Positions 1-7,856 of a stretch of DNA of 64,000 nucleotides are shown here, piece by piece. The notes beneath the pieces are model-generated. The model was given only the letters and a program-made list of their open reading frames with translations. It was not told the origin of the DNA and made no database searches. Made by a program: the position numbers and the translations under genes. The DNA comes from Planomonospora sp. ID82291 (GTDB lineage: Bacteria > Actinomycetota > Actinomycetes > Streptosporangiales > Streptosporangiaceae): NCBI RefSeq assembly GCF_015711645.1, contig NZ_JABTEX010000002.1:1798001-1862000 (forward strand), written 5' to 3'. Position 1 is the stretch's first letter. Each line of letters starts with the position of its first letter.

Positions 1-1087
1 TCTCCCGGGCCTGGGCCGAGGTGATGCCGATCGAGGCGACCTCGGGGTCGGAGTAGGTGATGCGGGGCACGCCGTCGTAGTCGATCGCGGGCGGGTTGAG
101 CCCGGCGATGTGCTCGGCCACCATGATGCCCTCGGCGAAGCCGGCGTGGGCGAGCTGCAGGGTCGGGATCAGGTCGCCGACCGCGTAGACGCCCGGCACG
201 CTGGTCTGGCAGTGCTCGTCGACGACCACGGTGCCGCGCTCGATGGCGACGCCGTTCTCCTCGAAGCCCATGCCGGCGGTGACGGCGCCGCGGCCGACGG
301 CCACCAGCAGCAGCTCGGCCTCCAGGGTCTTGCCGTTGGCCAGGCTGACGACCACGCCGGTGTCGGTGGTCTTGACGCCCTCGAAGAAGACGCCCAGCTC
401 CTGCTTGATGCCGCGGCGGCGGAAGGCGCGCTCCAGCAGCTTGGAGCTGGACTCCTCCTCCAGCGGGAGCAGGTGCGGCAGGCCCTCGACGATCGTCACC
501 TCGGCGCCGAAGGAGCGCCAGACGCTGGCGAACTCCACGCCGATGACGCCGCCGCCGAGGACGACCACCGAGGCCGGCACGCGGTCGAGCGTGAGCGCGT
601 GCTCGCTGGTGATGATGCGCTCGCCGTCGATCTCCAGGCCGGGCAGCGACCGGGGCGCCGAGCCCGTGGCCAGCACGATGGTGCGGCCCTCGTAGACGGC
701 GTCGCCCACGGCGATGCGGTTGGGGCCGACCATGCGGCCCTCGCCCTCGACGATCGTGATGCCCTTGCTCTTGAGCAGGCCCTGCACGCCCTTCCAGGCG
801 CGGGTGACGATCTTGTCCTTGAACGCGTGGACGGCGGGGACGTCGATGCCCTCGAAACGGGCCTTGACGCCGTAGCTCTCGCTCTCGCGCGTCTCGTCGG
901 CCACCTCCGCCGAGTGCAGGAGGGCCTTGGTGGGGATGCATCCCCGGTGCAGGCACGTGCCGCCGATCTTGTCCTTCTCGATCAGCACGACCGTCTTGCC
1001 CAGCTCGGCCGCCCGCAGAGCGCAGGCATACCCACCGCTACCGCCACCCAGGACGACGATGTCGTAGGGGCCGCTGCCATCAGCCAC
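1..1087 (-). CDS. lpdA: Dihydrolipoyl dehydrogenase (E3), 3' end beyond window
   Basis: Cytosolic FAD/NAD flavoprotein that reoxidises the lipoyl groups of 2-oxo acid dehydrogenase and glycine-cleavage complexes. About 362 residues are visible from a GTG start (1085-1087) that has AAGGAG seven bases upstream. The FAD motif GGGSGG lies at residues 14-19, the redox-active disulfide motif GGTCLHRGC puts cysteines at 45 and 50, and a second nucleotide motif GGGVIGVE is near residue 177. The frame runs off base 1, so the C-terminal dimer domain with the catalytic His-Glu pair is not seen. It lies 116 bases downstream of pepA on the same strand, so co-transcription is possible. The family call is secure; which complex it serves is not shown here. 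Confidence 0.95.
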   Translation of the reverse strand, partial: MADGSGPYDIVVLGGGSGGYACALRAAELGKTVVLIEKDKIGGTCLHRGCIPTKALLHSAEVADETRESESYGVKARFEGIDVPAVHAFKDKIVTRAWKGVQGLLKSKGITIVEGEGRMVGPNRIAVGDAVYEGRTIVLATGSAPRSLPGLEIDGERIITSEHALTLDRVPASVVVLGGGVIGVEFASVWRSFGAEVTIVEGLPHLLPLEEESSSKLLERAFRRRGIKQELGVFFEGVKTTDTGVVVSLANGKTLEAELLLVAVGRGAVTAGMGFEENGVAIERGTVVVDEHCQTSVPGVYAVGDLIPTLQLAHAGFAEGIMVAEHIAGLNPPAIDYDGVPRITYSDPEVASIGITSAQARE

Positions 1088-1203
1088 AGGAATGCTCCTT
1101 GTCGGATCGTTATGCCGCCGGGGCCGGCGTCTGACCGGGCCCCGGCAAGCGCATCTTTTCACTTGTCCGCACCGCGGGCGCCCTGCTCGCGCAGGGTTTG
1201 ACC

Positions 1204-2727
1204 TCAGCGCGCGTACTGCTCGGCGAGGCCGACGAGGGTCCGGGTGATCGCCCCGGTCCCGCCCTTCGGCGTGTAGCCGTGCGGCTCGCCCTTGTTGAAG
1301 GCGGGACCGGCCATGTCGATGTGCGCCCAGCGCACGCCCTCCGGAACGAACTCCCGCAGGAAGATGGCCGCGGTCAGCATGCCCCCGAAGCGCTCGGGGT
1401 GCAGGTTGGCGATGTCGGCGACGGGGGAGTCGAGCCCCTTGCGGAGCTCCTCGGGCAGGGGCATGCCCCAGGCGCTCTCGCCCTGCTCGCCGGCGATCCG
1501 GACGACCTCCTCGCGGAGCTCGTCGTCGCCCGCCATGACGCCGGCCGTCCGCCAGCCGAGTGCGACGATCTGCGCGCCGGTGAGGGTCGCGACGTCCACG
1601 ATCAGGTCGGGGGAGTCCTCGCCCGCGCGCGCGATGCCGTCGATCAGGACCAGGCGGCCCTCGGCGTCGGTGTCGAGCACCTCCACGGTCTTGCCCGCGT
1701 AGCTGGTGAACACGTCCGACGGGCGCTGGGCGGTGCCGCTCGGCATGTTCTCGGCCAGGCACAGGTAGCCGACGGCGTTGACCTTCAGGCCCAGCCGGGC
1801 GATCGCGACGAGTGCGCCGAAGACCGCGCCCGCGCCGCCCATGTCGGACTTCATCCAGTCCATCGAGGCGGTCGGCTTGAGCGACAGGCCGCCGGAGTCG
1901 AAGGTGATGCCCTTGCCGACGAACGCGACCGTCTTGGCGGCCTCCGGGTGGCTGTAGGCGAGCCGGACCAGGCGGGGCGGGTTGACCGAGCCCTGGCCGA
2001 CGGCGACGATGCCGCCGTAGCCGCCCTCCTTGAGGGCCTTCTCGTCCAGGACCTCCACCGACAGGCCGGCCTCGGCGCCGGTCTGCTCGGCGATCTCGGC
2101 GAAGCGGGCCGGCCACAGGTCGGACGGCGGGGTGTTGACCAGGTCGCGGACCAGGGAGACGGAGGCGGCGACGGTGGCGGCGCGGTCGACGGCGGCCTCG
2201 GCGCCCTCGGCGCGGCTGAGCACGGTGATCTCGCCGACCGGGGCGGTCTGCTCCGCGCCGGTGCGGTACCGGGTGAAGGAGTAGGCGCCGAGCAGCCCGC
2301 CCAGGGCCAGCGCGGCGGCCTGCTCGGCCCCCGCGGCGGGCAGGGCCAGGGCGACGCGGCCGGTCCCGGCCAGGGCGCGGGTCGCGGTGCCCGCGGCGCG
2401 GCGCAGGACCTCGGCGTCGTAGTCCCCCTCGGGGGCGTCGCCCAGGCCGACGGCGACGAGGAGCGGGGCGGTCAGCGCGCCGAAGGTCGGCACCTTGGCG
2501 ATCTCGCCCGGCGTGCCCTTGACGCCCATGGCGCCCAGAGTGGCGGCGAGCCTGCCGCCGAGCGCCTCGTCGAGCCCTTCGGCTCCGGGGGCGGCGCGCA
2601 GGCCGTCCGGACCGGGGTGGACTCCGACGACCAGCGCTTCGGTATCGAAAGAGACGACGTTGTCACTTGGGTTCAGCCGCACAGTGGTCACGTAGGCCGA
2701 TGCTAGTCCTGCCGGGGCCGTACGCAT
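1204..2727 (-). CDS. pepA: Leucyl aminopeptidase (M17 family)
   Basis: Cytosolic di-metal aminopeptidase that removes N-terminal residues in peptide turnover. The full 507-residue length and the C-terminal catalytic half are typical of M17. Metal and active-site motifs are visible: GKGITFDSGG at residues 271-280 and DTDAEGRL at 352-359, the family's NTDAEGRL signature with Asp in place of the first Asn. The ATG at 2727 has no clear ribosome binding site. An in-frame GTG at 2691, giving an N-terminus VTTVRLNPSD, matches relatives better and may be the true start. It is transcribed away from the GntR gene at 2819, and the two promoters must share the 91-base gap. Confidence 0.94.
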   Translation of the reverse strand: MRTAPAGLASAYVTTVRLNPSDNVVSFDTEALVVGVHPGPDGLRAAPGAEGLDEALGGRLAATLGAMGVKGTPGEIAKVPTFGALTAPLLVAVGLGDAPEGDYDAEVLRRAAGTATRALAGTGRVALALPAAGAEQAAALALGGLLGAYSFTRYRTGAEQTAPVGEITVLSRAEGAEAAVDRAATVAASVSLVRDLVNTPPSDLWPARFAEIAEQTGAEAGLSVEVLDEKALKEGGYGGIVAVGQGSVNPPRLVRLAYSHPEAAKTVAFVGKGITFDSGGLSLKPTASMDWMKSDMGGAGAVFGALVAIARLGLKVNAVGYLCLAENMPSGTAQRPSDVFTSYAGKTVEVLDTDAEGRLVLIDGIARAGEDSPDLIVDVATLTGAQIVALGWRTAGVMAGDDELREEVVRIAGEQGESAWGMPLPEELRKGLDSPVADIANLHPERFGGMLTAAIFLREFVPEGVRWAHIDMAGPAFNKGEPHGYTPKGGTGAITRTLVGLAEQYAR

Positions 2728-2768
2728 AAACGAGGGGTCGTCCTACCAATCGGTAAACTTCAAATGGT

Positions 2769-2820
2769 GCTATTTCGAGTAGCTTCATCGTATTGATGAT
2801 GCTATTGTCGATAGCATCAT
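2769..2820. promoter_or_regulatory. Paired palindromic operators at the GntR gene start
   Basis: A perfect inverted repeat with 10-base arms (ATGATGCTAT, 5-base centre, ATAGCATCAT; 2796-2820) runs into the ATG of the GntR gene. A shorter repeat of the same kind, GCTA-N7-TAGC, lies at 2769-2783. The centres are 32 bases apart, about three helical turns on the same face. No purine-rich ribosome binding site precedes the ATG, so the transcript is probably leaderless or nearly so, with TATTGT (2803-2808) a possible -10. YtrA-type GntR regulators commonly bind such palindromes at their own promoters, so autorepression is a reasonable inference. Confidence 0.6.
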
Positions 2821-3166
2821 GTTACTCACTCTGGATCTGAACGACCCCCGGCCGCTGCACGAACAGGTCGCCGGGACGATCCGCCGCGCCGTCGCCGACG
2901 GGTCCTACGCCCCCGGAGACCGGCTGCCGCCCGCCCGCGACCTGGCGGACGCGCTCGGCGTCAACGCCAACACCGTCCTGCGCGCCCTGCGCGAGCTGCG
3001 CGACGAGGGTCTGCTGGAGTTCCGCCGGGGCCGGGGCGTCAGTGTGCTGAGCCGCCCCGACGCCCGCGGGGCGCTGGCCGAGGCCGTGCGCGAGCTGCTC
3101 GCCGAGGCCGACCGGTACGGCTACGGCCCCGAAGAAGTCATCCACATCATCAGGGAGCTCTCATGA
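2819..3166 (+). CDS. Short GntR-family (YtrA-type) transcriptional regulator
   Basis: DNA-binding repressor of 115 residues. The N-terminal winged helix contains the typical recognition segment ADALGVNANTVLRALREL at about residues 43-60. Only a short helical tail follows, with no effector domain, which is the YtrA subclass; these usually control an adjacent membrane protein or ABC transporter. The stop codon overlaps the ATG of the following DUF1648 membrane protein, so the two are translationally coupled. Palindromes over the promoter and start codon point to autoregulation. The ligand or signal cannot be deduced. Confidence 0.9.
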   Translation: MLLTLDLNDPRPLHEQVAGTIRRAVADGSYAPGDRLPPARDLADALGVNANTVLRALRELRDEGLLEFRRGRGVSVLSRPDARGALAEAVRELLAEADRYGYGPEEVIHIIRELS

Positions 3167-4209
3167 CCGCCTCCGCCTCCCGGCCGTCCACCTCCGCCCC
3201 GCCGGGCGGCCGCGCCTCCTCCCGGGGGGCGGCCCTCACCGTCGCCGCGCTCTGGGGCGCGCTCGTCACGGCCGTCCTGGTCGCCGTGCCGCTCGTGCTC
3301 CGGGACCGCCTGCCCGAGCCGGTGGCCGTCCACTGGAGCGGCGGCTCCGTCCCGGACCGGAGCATGTCCTTCGTCGGCGACCTCGCCACCGGCCTGGCCC
3401 TGTGGGGCGTGGCCTGGGCGTTCCTGGTCGGCGCCGCACTGCACGGCGCGGCCCTGCGCGCCCGGCCGACGCGCGTGCACTGGTGGGGCTTCCTGTTCGG
3501 CTGGGCCGTGTTCGCCCTGGGCGTCCAGGGCTCCACGCTCCTGGCCAACCTCGACGCGGGTCACTGGCGGCGGGCCCTGCTGCCCGGCTGGACGGTCCTC
3601 GCCGTCCTGGGCGCCGCCGTCGCGGTGGGCGTGCTGGCGGGATGGCTCGGCCGGGGGGAGCCGGACCGGGCCCCGGAGCGCCCGGAGGAGGCGCCGCGCC
3701 TGCGGCTCCGTCCCGGGCGGCGCGCGGTCTGGGTGAGCCGCACCTCCAACCCGTGGCTGCTCGCCCTCTCGGCGGTGGCGCTGTCCGCCGCGGCGGGGGC
3801 GGCCGTGCTGACCGCCGTGGGAGCCCTGGACGGCTCCGCCGCCTGGATCCCCGTCGTGGTGGCCGCCCTCACCGCGCTGCTCGGGCTCGCCACCGCCACC
3901 GTCCAGGTCAGGGTCGACTCCGACGGGCTGCGGATCGGTTTCGGGCCGCTGGCCCGGCCCGCCTACCGGGTGCCCGCGGCGGCGATCGAGTCGGCCCGGG
4001 TGGAACGGGCCGTCCCCGGCCGGGTCGGCGGCTGGGGCCTGCGGAGCCTGCCCGGCACCGGCCGGGTGACGCTCATGCTCCGCGGCGGCGAGCACCTGGT
4101 GGTCCGCCGCACCACGGGCGGCGAGTTCGCCGTCTCCACCGACGACGCCGAGCGGGGTGCCGCCCTCCTCAACGCCTACGCCGCCGAGAGCGCCGCACTC
4201 CGCTCGTGA
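3163..4209 (+). CDS. DUF1648 domain membrane protein
   Basis: Integral membrane protein of 348 residues, function unknown. After a Ser/Pro-rich start, the first transmembrane helix (about residues 24-46) is followed by LPEPVAVHWSGGSVPDRSMS, the conserved DUF1648 signature (typically VPxHWxxxGxPD). Further helices lie near residues 65-90, 105-120, 135-160 and 195-245. A C-terminal soluble part of about 90 residues reads like a pleckstrin-homology-like fold (VDSDGLRIGFGPL onward). It overlaps the GntR gene by four bases (ATGA), an arrangement often seen for DUF1648 proteins; a role in envelope homeostasis is inference only. Confidence 0.82.
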   Translation: MTASASRPSTSAPPGGRASSRGAALTVAALWGALVTAVLVAVPLVLRDRLPEPVAVHWSGGSVPDRSMSFVGDLATGLALWGVAWAFLVGAALHGAALRARPTRVHWWGFLFGWAVFALGVQGSTLLANLDAGHWRRALLPGWTVLAVLGAAVAVGVLAGWLGRGEPDRAPERPEEAPRLRLRPGRRAVWVSRTSNPWLLALSAVALSAAAGAAVLTAVGALDGSAAWIPVVVAALTALLGLATATVQVRVDSDGLRIGFGPLARPAYRVPAAAIESARVERAVPGRVGGWGLRSLPGTGRVTLMLRGGEHLVVRRTTGGEFAVSTDDAERGAALLNAYAAESAALRS

Positions 4210-4223
4210 CGGGACACGTCCGC

Positions 4224-4249
4224 GTCCCGGGCCTTTCCCTTCCCGGGAC
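4224..4249. terminator. Bidirectional hairpin between convergent genes
   Basis: Perfect 8-base inverted repeat GTCCCGGG / CCCGGGAC with a 10-base loop, placed between the convergent DUF1648 gene and cobS. There is no U-tract on the plus side, which is usual for high-GC actinomycete terminators. Confidence 0.5.
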
Positions 4250-4254
4250 CGGGC

Positions 4255-5301
4255 TCACCCCAGGGCGGCGCAGGCCAGCAGGGCGGCCGCCGCGGCGGTC
4301 TCGGCGAGCGCGCCGAGCACGTCCCCGGTGATCCCGCCCAGCCGCCGCACCGCCCGGCGCCGCAGCACCCGTGCGGCGAGCAGCCCGGCCGCCACCGCCG
4401 CGGCGGGAAGGCCGAGGAACACGATGAACGGCGACCAGCCCGGGGGGAGACCGGCGATGGAGGCGAAGGACACGTCCACCGCGTCCAGGTAGGCCGGGTC
4501 CGTCCCGATTCCTTGGAGCGGCGCGTAGGAGCCGTCGTAGAAGACGATGTCCCCCTCCACGGAGGTGTACTCCGCGTAGCGGCGGCCGAAGGCGTCGTCC
4601 GGAGGGAGCAGGCGAAGGGCCCCGAGGCAGTAGGCGGACGTCAGCACCGCCAGGCCGGCGAGGGACAGGGCGGTCGCGGCCAGGGCGGGGCCGCGCCGTA
4701 CGGTGCCCGCGACCGTCGCGCCGAGCCCGCCCTGCCGGGCCGCCGGGACGCCCTCCCGGCAGGCCCGGGTGATCGCCAGCCGCCCGGCGACGCAGGCGGC
4801 GACCAGCGCGACGGGCCCGTACCCGGCGGCGGAGGCCTCGGCCAGCGCCGCGACCTGGACGCCCAGCACCAGGACCAGCGTCACCACGCCGAAGGGGCCG
4901 ATGTCGGAGCGCTTCATGATGTCCAGGGCCTGCTCGGCGGGCCTGCCGCTGCCCAGCCCGTCGGCGAGGTCGGCCAGCCCGTCCAGGTGCAGGGCCCGGG
5001 TGAGCAGCGCGAGCGTGCCGACCGCCAGGACCGAGGCGAGCAGCGGCGAGACCCCCAGCCGGAGCGCGGCCGAGAGCACGACCGCGGCGACCCCGCCGAG
5101 CAGCGCGCCGACCAGCGGGGCGAGCGCCATCGCCCGCCCGCCCGCCCGGCGGTCCACGGTCCCCGGCCGCACCGGGAACACGCTCAGCGTGCCGACCGCC
5201 AGCCGGAGCCCGTCGCCGAACGTGGACGGACGCTCCGAGGCGTCAGGCCCGCCGGGGTTCTCGGGGTCTCCGGGGTCCCCCGGAGGCGGTTCTGCGGACA
5301 T
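4255..5301 (-). CDS. cobS: Cobalamin synthase CobS with an extra QcrB-like segment
   Basis: Membrane enzyme that joins adenosylcobinamide-GDP and alpha-ribazole in the last steps of cobamide assembly. Family motifs are clear: LHLDGLADLADGLGSG at residues 105-120, KRSDIGPFGVV at 130-140, GRLAITRACREG at 173-184 and the C-terminal RRLGGITGDVLGA at 319-331. At 348 residues it is about 90 longer than usual. The surplus sits between the last transmembrane helices (about residues 222-292) and contains YDGSYAPLQGIG with AY and SF further on, strikingly like the QcrB peptide YEGSYAPLQGIG encoded at about 25,000. No frameshift is seen. Upstream, cobU is on the same strand 66 bases away. Whether the insertion allows activity is unknown. 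Confidence 0.9.
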   Translation of the reverse strand: MSAEPPPGDPGDPENPGGPDASERPSTFGDGLRLAVGTLSVFPVRPGTVDRRAGGRAMALAPLVGALLGGVAAVVLSAALRLGVSPLLASVLAVGTLALLTRALHLDGLADLADGLGSGRPAEQALDIMKRSDIGPFGVVTLVLVLGVQVAALAEASAAGYGPVALVAACVAGRLAITRACREGVPAARQGGLGATVAGTVRRGPALAATALSLAGLAVLTSAYCLGALRLLPPDDAFGRRYAEYTSVEGDIVFYDGSYAPLQGIGTDPAYLDAVDVSFASIAGLPPGWSPFIVFLGLPAAAVAAGLLAARVLRRRAVRRLGGITGDVLGALAETAAAAALLACAALG

Positions 5302-5367
5302 GACCGACGATCGTAGTGCCGGGCCGCCCGTCCGCCGGAACGGGATGATCCGGCCGGGAGCGGGCCG

Positions 5368-6342
5368 TCAGACGGGCAGGGGGAGCAGGCGCCCGGCGAC
5401 GACGAGGGCGACCTCCTCCGACTCGGCGGCCAGCCGCTGGTTCAACCGGCCCAGGACGTCGCGGAACAGCCGTCCTGCGGAGGTGGCGGGGACCACGCCC
5501 AGGCCGACCTCGTCGGAGACGGCCACGACGCGCGCCCGCGTCCCGCGCCATGCCGCCACCAGCCCGTCGCAGCGCTCCTGCACCCGGGCGAGCGCCTGCG
5601 GGTCCCGGTCCCAGGCGCCGCACTCGTCGAGGACGGCGGTGACCCACGTGCCCAGGCCGTCGACCAGCAGGGGGACGCGCGCCTCCGCCAACAGCCCGGC
5701 CAGGTCCGTGGTCTCGGCCGTGCTCCAGTGGGCGGGACGCCGCTCCCGGTGGGCCCGGATCCGCCCGAGCCACTCCGGGTCGCCCTCCCCGGACGGGCCG
5801 GTCGCCGCGTAGACGACCTCGGGCTCGGCCAGCAGCCGCAGCTCGGCCTCGGCCGACTTGCCCGACCGCGACCCGCCCAGCAGCAGGGTCCGGCGCGGCG
5901 GCTCCGGCCGGGCGGGCGCGGGCCCGCGGGCGTCGAGGAGCGTCCCGTCCGGTACGGCCCGCACCCCCCACAGGGCGAGCCGCCGCTCCAGCTCGGCCTC
6001 GCTGGGCACCCGGTGGTCGATCCCGACGGCGACGACGTGGGTGCGCCCGGTCACCAGGCCCAGGCGCCGCAGCAGGCCCAGCAGCTCCGGCCGGTCCAGC
6101 ACGTCGAGGAGCACGACGTCGTAGGGGCCGTCCCCGGGAGCGGGGGCGAAGTCCGCGGCCGCGTGCAGCAGGCGGCCGCCGTCCGCGGCGGTCACGGTGA
6201 ACCCGTCCCGCGGGAGCGGGCGGCCGTCGACGAGGACCCGGGTGGGGCGGCGGGGGGCGGGCAGGAGGCCGCAGGAGGCGCAGGGGCAGCCGGGCACGGG
6301 CCGGCCGAGCGGCCCCGCCGTACCCTCGAACAGGACGTCCAT
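5368..6342 (-). CDS. cobU: CobU: adenosylcobinamide kinase / GTP:cobinamide-phosphate guanylyltransferase
   Basis: Bifunctional enzyme that phosphorylates adenosylcobinamide and transfers GMP to it, supplying the substrate of CobS encoded just downstream. The CobU domain occupies residues 150-324, with Walker A GGSRSGKS at 156-163 and the typical VSDEVGLGVVP segment near residue 280. Residues 1-140 form an N-terminal domain beginning LFEGTAGPLG with a Cys-x-Cys-x2-Cys cluster (PGCPCASCG, 18-25), which resembles the start of PhnP/PqqB-type metallo-hydrolase folds. Similar N-terminal extensions occur in actinobacterial CobU proteins. I saw no B12 riboswitch upstream. Confidence 0.9.
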   Translation of the reverse strand: MDVLFEGTAGPLGRPVPGCPCASCGLLPAPRRPTRVLVDGRPLPRDGFTVTAADGGRLLHAAADFAPAPGDGPYDVVLLDVLDRPELLGLLRRLGLVTGRTHVVAVGIDHRVPSEAELERRLALWGVRAVPDGTLLDARGPAPARPEPPRRTLLLGGSRSGKSAEAELRLLAEPEVVYAATGPSGEGDPEWLGRIRAHRERRPAHWSTAETTDLAGLLAEARVPLLVDGLGTWVTAVLDECGAWDRDPQALARVQERCDGLVAAWRGTRARVVAVSDEVGLGVVPATSAGRLFRDVLGRLNQRLAAESEEVALVVAGRLLPLPV

Positions 6343-6466
6343 CCGGAAAGGGTCGCACGGCGCGGCGGTTGTCCGGTGCGCCGCACTTCGCGATCACGTA
6401 GGCTCGCGGAGCCGCCGGCGGAGCAGCCGGGGCCGGCGGAGGCACCGGCGAGAAGGAGCGTGTGGC

Positions 6467-6673
6467 ATGGCGTGGCGCTGGCGTTACGAGAACGCGAACG
6501 GCGGAGAGGTGACCGAGGGGGTCCCGCCGGTCGAGGCGTTCACCAGTCAGGCCGACGCGGAGTCCTGGCTCGGCGAGAACTGGCGCGAGCTGCTCGCGGC
6601 CGGCGTGGAGAGGGTCACCCTCCTGGAGGACGACCGGGTCGAGTACGCCGGGATGTCGCTGCGCGAGGAGTAG
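6467..6673 (+). CDS. Small conserved acidic protein (68 aa)
   Basis: Short soluble protein of 68 residues beginning MAWRWRYEN and ending in acidic residues. Similar small proteins of unknown function are widespread in actinomycetes. The ATG at 6467 has a strong AGAAGGAG (6451-6458) eight bases upstream, which fixes this start and excludes longer in-frame starts. It is divergent from cobU and convergent with the aldo/keto reductase gene. Alternating hydrophobic and charged stretches suggest a compact alpha/beta fold; no function can be assigned. Confidence 0.8.
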   Translation: MAWRWRYENANGGEVTEGVPPVEAFTSQADAESWLGENWRELLAAGVERVTLLEDDRVEYAGMSLREE

Positions 6674-6676
6674 CGG

Positions 6677-6727
6677 AGCGGACGGCGGTCCCGCTCCCCG
6701 GATCGGGGGGCGGGACCGCCGTCCGCT
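6677..6727. terminator. Strong 18-bp stem terminator between convergent genes
   Basis: Perfect 18-base inverted repeat (6677-6694 with 6710-6727) with a 15-base GC-rich loop. It begins three bases after the stop of the 68-aa protein and lies between that gene and the convergent aldo/keto reductase, so it can terminate both. Confidence 0.75.
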
Positions 6728-6802
6728 GGCGCCGCCGTCGCGGCGGCGGGCGTCCGCCAGGGGGAGCGGGGACGGTCCCGGACGTCCCGCGCGCCGCCGC
6801 GG

Positions 6803-7801
6803 CTACGGGCGCTTGGGCGGGCTGACGGTCTTGGCCGGGTCCCGCTCGACGATCGGGTCCAGCACGTCGTCGATCTTCTTCAGCACCTCGGCGTCCAGCG
6901 TCACCCCGGCGGCCTTGACGTTGTCCCGGACCTGCTCGGGCCTGCTCGCGCCGACGATGGCCGAGGAGACGTTCGGGTTCTGCAGCACCCAGGCCACCGC
7001 GAGCTGGGCCATGGTCAGGCCGAGGTCGGCGGCGATCGGCTTGAGCTCCTGGACGCGGGTGAGCACGTCGTCGGAGAGCATCCGGGAGATGAAGTTGCCC
7101 CCGGTCGGGTCGGTGGCTCGGGAGCCGGAGGGCGGCGGCTGCCCCGGCAGGTACTTGCCGGTGAGCACGCCCTGGGCGATCGGGGACCAGACGACCTGGC
7201 CCAGGCCCTCCTTCCGGCACAGCGGCACGACCTCGGCCTCGATGACCCGCCAGAGCATGGAGTACTGCGGCTGGTTGGAGACCAGGCGGTCGAAGCCCAT
7301 CTCGTCGGCGATCTTCAGCGCCGCGGCGATCTGCTCGGCGTTCCACTCGCTGACGCCCACGTAGAGGACCTTGCCCTGGCGGACCAGGTCGTCGAAGGTC
7401 TTGAGGGTCTCCTCCAGGGGCGTCTCGGCGTCGAACCGGTGCGCCTGGTACAGGTCGACGTAGTCGGTCTGCAGACGGCGCAGCGAGCCGTGGATCGACT
7501 CGGTGATGTGCTTGCGGGACAGCCCGCGGTCGTTGGGCCCGGGGCCCGTCGGCCAGTAGACCTTGGTGAAGATCTCCAGCGACTCCCGGCGCACGCCCTT
7601 GAGCGCGCGGCCGAGCACTTCCTCCGCCCTGGTCCCGGCGTACACGTCGGCGGTGTCGAAGGTGGTGATCCCCTCGTCGAGCGCCGCCTGCACGCATTCC
7701 TTGGCGGCGTCCTCCTCGACCTGGGAGCCGTGCGTGATCCAATTGCCGTAGCTGATCTCACTGACCATGAGACCGCTGCGGCCGAGGTGACGGAATTCCA
7801 T
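6803..7801 (-). CDS. Aldo/keto reductase (Kv-beta / YghZ-like)
   Basis: Soluble NADPH-dependent carbonyl reductase of 332 residues. It starts MEFRHLGRSGLMVSEISYGN, the usual opening of this subfamily. FDTADVYAG at 48-56 supplies the catalytic Asp and Tyr, IFTKVYW the Lys and YQAHRFD the His of the tetrad. The C-terminal third carries the cofactor segment SSAIVGASRPEQ. The full-length TIM barrel is present. It is divergent from the SMI1/KNR4 gene with a 55-base gap. Substrate specificity cannot be read from sequence; Kv-channel beta-type reductases commonly act on methylglyoxal and other aldehydes. Confidence 0.92.
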   Translation of the reverse strand: MEFRHLGRSGLMVSEISYGNWITHGSQVEEDAAKECVQAALDEGITTFDTADVYAGTRAEEVLGRALKGVRRESLEIFTKVYWPTGPGPNDRGLSRKHITESIHGSLRRLQTDYVDLYQAHRFDAETPLEETLKTFDDLVRQGKVLYVGVSEWNAEQIAAALKIADEMGFDRLVSNQPQYSMLWRVIEAEVVPLCRKEGLGQVVWSPIAQGVLTGKYLPGQPPPSGSRATDPTGGNFISRMLSDDVLTRVQELKPIAADLGLTMAQLAVAWVLQNPNVSSAIVGASRPEQVRDNVKAAGVTLDAEVLKKIDDVLDPIVERDPAKTVSPPKRP

Positions 7802-7856
7802 GCTTCGACCCTAATAGGCGCCGACTGAAGATCTGATTCGGGATACTCTGCCCGGC

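Noticed and set aside
110-1201. Plus-strand 363-codon frame over lpdA
   Set aside because: It is the antisense of lpdA, whose motifs are unambiguous on the minus strand.
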